From Stichopus chloronotus (Eukaryota > Echinodermata > Holothuroidea > Aspidochirotida > Stichopodidae): a DNA stretch of 64,000 bases. Below are positions 61,501-64,000 of this stretch, in pieces. Made by a program: the position numbers and the translations under genes. The notes under the pieces are model-generated. The model was not told where the DNA came from, ran no database searches, and saw only the letters and a list, made by a program, of their open reading frames with translations. How positions within the stretch are numbered: the stretch's first letter is position 1; the number at the start of each line of letters is the position of its first letter. Location of the stretch: positions 33,913,976 through 33,977,975 of the forward strand of contig CM037829.1 of the NCBI GenBank assembly GCA_021234535.1. The letters run 5' to 3'.

Positions 61501-63737
61501 ATGAATCTCAAAGCAAAAATAAGAGAAGAAAAGTCTGCCTTAATTTCAAAATGAAATTTTATTCAGTAAATTATAAGTGAAGGAAACCTGTACGTCCAAG
61601 CAAACTGAGAGAGAGATAGAAAAGACCCTGGCAGCAAAACTTAGATATAATAAAACAATTAAATAACGCATGTAACTCCAGAACATACCCTGCGGTTACT
61701 AGCCCTCACACCATGGCAGTCACAACTCAGGACAGCTCTGCTGGATTAAACCATTCCCACCTCATAATAAACGAAAGACCCCATTGCTGCCTGATTGCTC
61801 AAAGAACAGAAATCCTAGTGAATGCAGTACAGTGGCGTGAAAGGGTGAGGTGAGGCGTGTGATGATACAAGAGGTTAGTATTGATGACCTTTGATGGGGC
61901 AATGGAATGGTTCAGGCGAATATTGACATAATGAGATGGGTTAATAGTAACAATATTGTCCCTTGAATGGGTGTAGTGCACGTTAGTGTTCTGAATGCTA
62001 CTGCATTTTGTTTTATCACGTCTTGATTTTCTGAAGTGGCTGATGATTTGTCTCTGAATATCTGTAGCTTACCCGAATGTCTTTGCAACATTTTGTCAGA
62101 ACGCTTTACACAAATTTGTTCTTCTGAAGGCTTTGGGGTGTTCTCACTTTTTTTTTTTTTTGAAAACTACCTCTCATCACAGTGATGTGCAATACAACAA
62201 GTATTAACACAAACCTCCATGAGGCGTGATTCTTTAGTGATGCAGTGCAGCATGGTTTGTTTCGGTCATATTTTGTCCATCGAATGTTCCATTGCTTTTA
62301 CTCTGCGTCTTGTAATGAACAATATAGTTTGTCTCGGAAAAGGTTGGACATCTTCATCGAAATTGATTGTAAATTATTTAAAAATGTTTTATAGATTTTT
62401 TTTTTTTAGTCTCTCCTTCATTTCCTTGGGTGTCCTTCTGAACTAGCATCCAAAGTGCTATTGAGCACAAAAAAGGGAAATAATTTATTTCCGTTCTGCC
62501 TCTTCTGTTCTCTTATTTTTTTTTTATTTTGGTAATTTCTTCTCATCACTCCCCCCTCCTCCCTCCGTCTCTTGTGTTTGTCAGATGTTGTTACCTAAAT
62601 ATCCCTGGCTCTACAAACCTTTTAATTTCCTCTCCGATGGTTGCAAATGTAATATATTCATCTCAGTGTTTTTGACCGTCTCTCCTCCTCCTCCTCCTCT
62701 CATTTACTTTCTGAGCGTCATCGTCATCAGTATTATTATTACTGTTATTATTGATATGAATGATTGTCCTCCCAGTAGTATCTGACTCTTTCTTTCACCA
62801 ACTAAAGACTCACCTTTTACAGTTCATGACATTCTGACTGATGTAGGTTGCCTATACTTTTATGGTACTGTATTAGGTTGTTATCTCATCGAGATGCTTT
62901 ATTGTTCTTTTTCATCCTTTTTTTTTACCGCCTCAGATATTTATGCTCTGAGTATTAATAGTGGGGGGTTAAGCATGTATTGTGAGAGACACTTCTCCCC
63001 TCAGGGGAAGATGTCATTCACTTCCGTGTCTCATTTTTATTTCTTTCTTTTTATTTTTTTTCTGTTTTGCCGTATGTGCTATGCTTTTCTTTCTCATGAT
63101 ATCGGTCCTTTATCTTTAAGGGTTTTATCCAGGTAATGGCAATTTTGAGATGACAGTTGCCAGGTTATGAAAAGTTGGTGACATTTTGCCCTACGAGACG
63201 AAAGGAAAAAGTCATTCAGATACACTGAGTAGTGAGTAGTTTTATGTAATTAAAGAGTCAGCCTTATTTCAGTGGGAAGGGTTGTCGGATTTTTGCATGC
63301 AGATGTAGTAGCGTGTGCTTCCAGGCAAATGTATGTGTGGGTGTATGTGCAGGTGTATGTACGTGTGAATATACAAACATAAAGTATTCATGCATGGGCA
63401 TATAGATATACATGACATGAGAGTGACCTATTGCAGAACATGCTTGTCTTGGTCAGAGATCCTGGCAGGGACAGCAGGACACATTGCTGCCAACTTTTTC
63501 AGTTGCAGGGACATGATATTTTGTGTCCCCACCAATTCATCTGGACCAAACGCTGCTTTTCAAAGTCCCCTGAGGTTCACCGGAAAATTGCTTGTATGTT
63601 ATGTATGAACCCATGGCCATGCTCTGATTAGATATTATCACGGAACAGAAATGCATCCTTACCATTATCCATGGTAGACCTGCACCCATGCCGCGTGTTG
63701 GTCTGTAGTTACATGTGTAAAACGTTTTGCCCCTCAG
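58546..63737. other. Downstream sequence with little gene support
   Basis: A+T-rich sequence with an ATC microsatellite (59795-59910) and a G+C-richer patch at 60400-60960. That patch holds a 79-codon minus-strand open frame (60397-60636). A strong acceptor-like tract ends at 62584 before ATGTTGTTACCTAAATATCC, but the open frame after it runs into low-complexity sequence. It is either intergenic or a long intron leading to 63738. Confidence 0.5.
59795..59910. repeat. ATC/ATCACC microsatellite
   Basis: Imperfect CATCATCACC repeats, giving His-rich and Asp-rich spurious ORFs on the two strands. Confidence 0.9.
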
Positions 63738-63842
63738 TTTATCTAATAGAACCTATAGACTACAAGTCAAGGCTTAGCAAGAGTGAAGGAAGCAAAACGT
63801 TTTCCTCGGGCATCATCAATGGACGTTTGATGGAAACAAAAG
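63738..63842 (+). CDS. Candidate exon, phase 1-1, same gene or next gene
   Basis: GTTTTGCCCCTCAG precedes and AAAG|GTGAAA follows a 105-bp open block. It reads YLIEPIDYKSRLSKSEGSKT and then FSSGIINGRLMETK. The block enters and leaves in phase 1. Exon 5 also exits in phase 1, so direct splicing would be in frame and would bypass exon 6. A second acceptor (TCTAATAG, start 63750) is also phase 1 and drops four residues. The Ser/Lys-rich character resembles exons 3-5, but membership of the same gene is inference. It may instead be an exon of a following gene that extends past the window. Confidence 0.4.
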
Positions 63843-64000
63843 GTGAAACCTGTCCGCTCTGTTTTCCTAGGATACGCACCAAATCATTCGTATGGTGTCA
63901 TAGTTTTTTGGCTTGTTTTTGTCGTTAGAGGACTCACCCCACGGTGAACTCTGATGTTTTTTCTGCCTGTAAATGGTTGTCCTTTTCTGATAGAAGTAGG
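63843..64000. other. Sequence after the last exon candidate
   Basis: No feature seen; intronic if 63738-63842 is a true exon. Confidence 0.4.

Noticed and set aside
62585..62785. ORF after a very strong acceptor-like tract ending TTTGTCAG
   Set aside because: The acceptor is good, but the peptide quickly becomes proline and isoleucine low complexity, and no phase-compatible partner was found.

Overview
This is a eukaryotic nuclear window: roughly 60% A+T by eye, mostly non-coding, with coding sequence in short blocks bounded by GT...AG splice signals and long polypyrimidine tracts. Large introns (17 and 27 kb), TTAA-type and hAT-type miniature transposons, tRNA-derived SINE fragments, many minisatellites and ATC/TCA microsatellites suggest an invertebrate animal, perhaps a marine deuterostome. 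That assignment is inference; nothing here fixes the species. I see no bacterial operons, CRISPR arrays, rRNA genes or intact viral genes.

One gene can be followed on the + strand for about 53 kb. Six exons chain together with matching splice phases: 4983-5104, 22344-22483, 23956-24610, 29104-29257, 55881-55988 and 57489-57649. The last ends in TAA, and two AATAAA signals follow near 58.5 kb. They encode the C-terminal 445 residues of a protein whose N-terminus lies upstream of the window. The first exon is acidic with a Tyr/Leu/Glu helix-like stretch. The rest is Ser/Arg/Lys-rich and looks intrinsically disordered. I do not recognise the family and give no gene symbol. The most interesting point is a second exon-like block, 23325/23328-23404, with the same entry and exit phases as exon 22344-22483. 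The two can replace each other but cannot both be used without a premature stop, which is the signature of mutually exclusive exons. There are also an alternative last exon with its own poly(A) signal (25733-26044), an alternative C-terminal ORF (57936-58169) and a phase 1-1 exon candidate at 63738-63842.

Layout. 1-4982 is upstream intron with a degenerate repeat and one weak exon candidate. 5105-22343 is intron with a textbook hAT MITE (7703-7892, 8-bp target duplication), minisatellites and one copy of a diverged dispersed repeat. 22484-29103 holds the alternative exons and a decayed repeat array. 29258-55880 is a giant intron with several minisatellites, two TTAA-flanked MITEs (43055-43408, 46209-46800), tRNA-like SINE heads, and a 1.6-kb array of ~145-bp units (52453-54056). 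That array carries repeated AGGTCA direct repeats (nuclear-receptor DR1-like) and has hairpins at its ends. Two copies of a 193-bp SINE tail flank it. 57650-64000 is the 3' UTR, then sequence with few genes and one or two exon candidates.

All coordinates and translations were read by eye. Splice sites are predicted from consensus and phase, not from transcripts.
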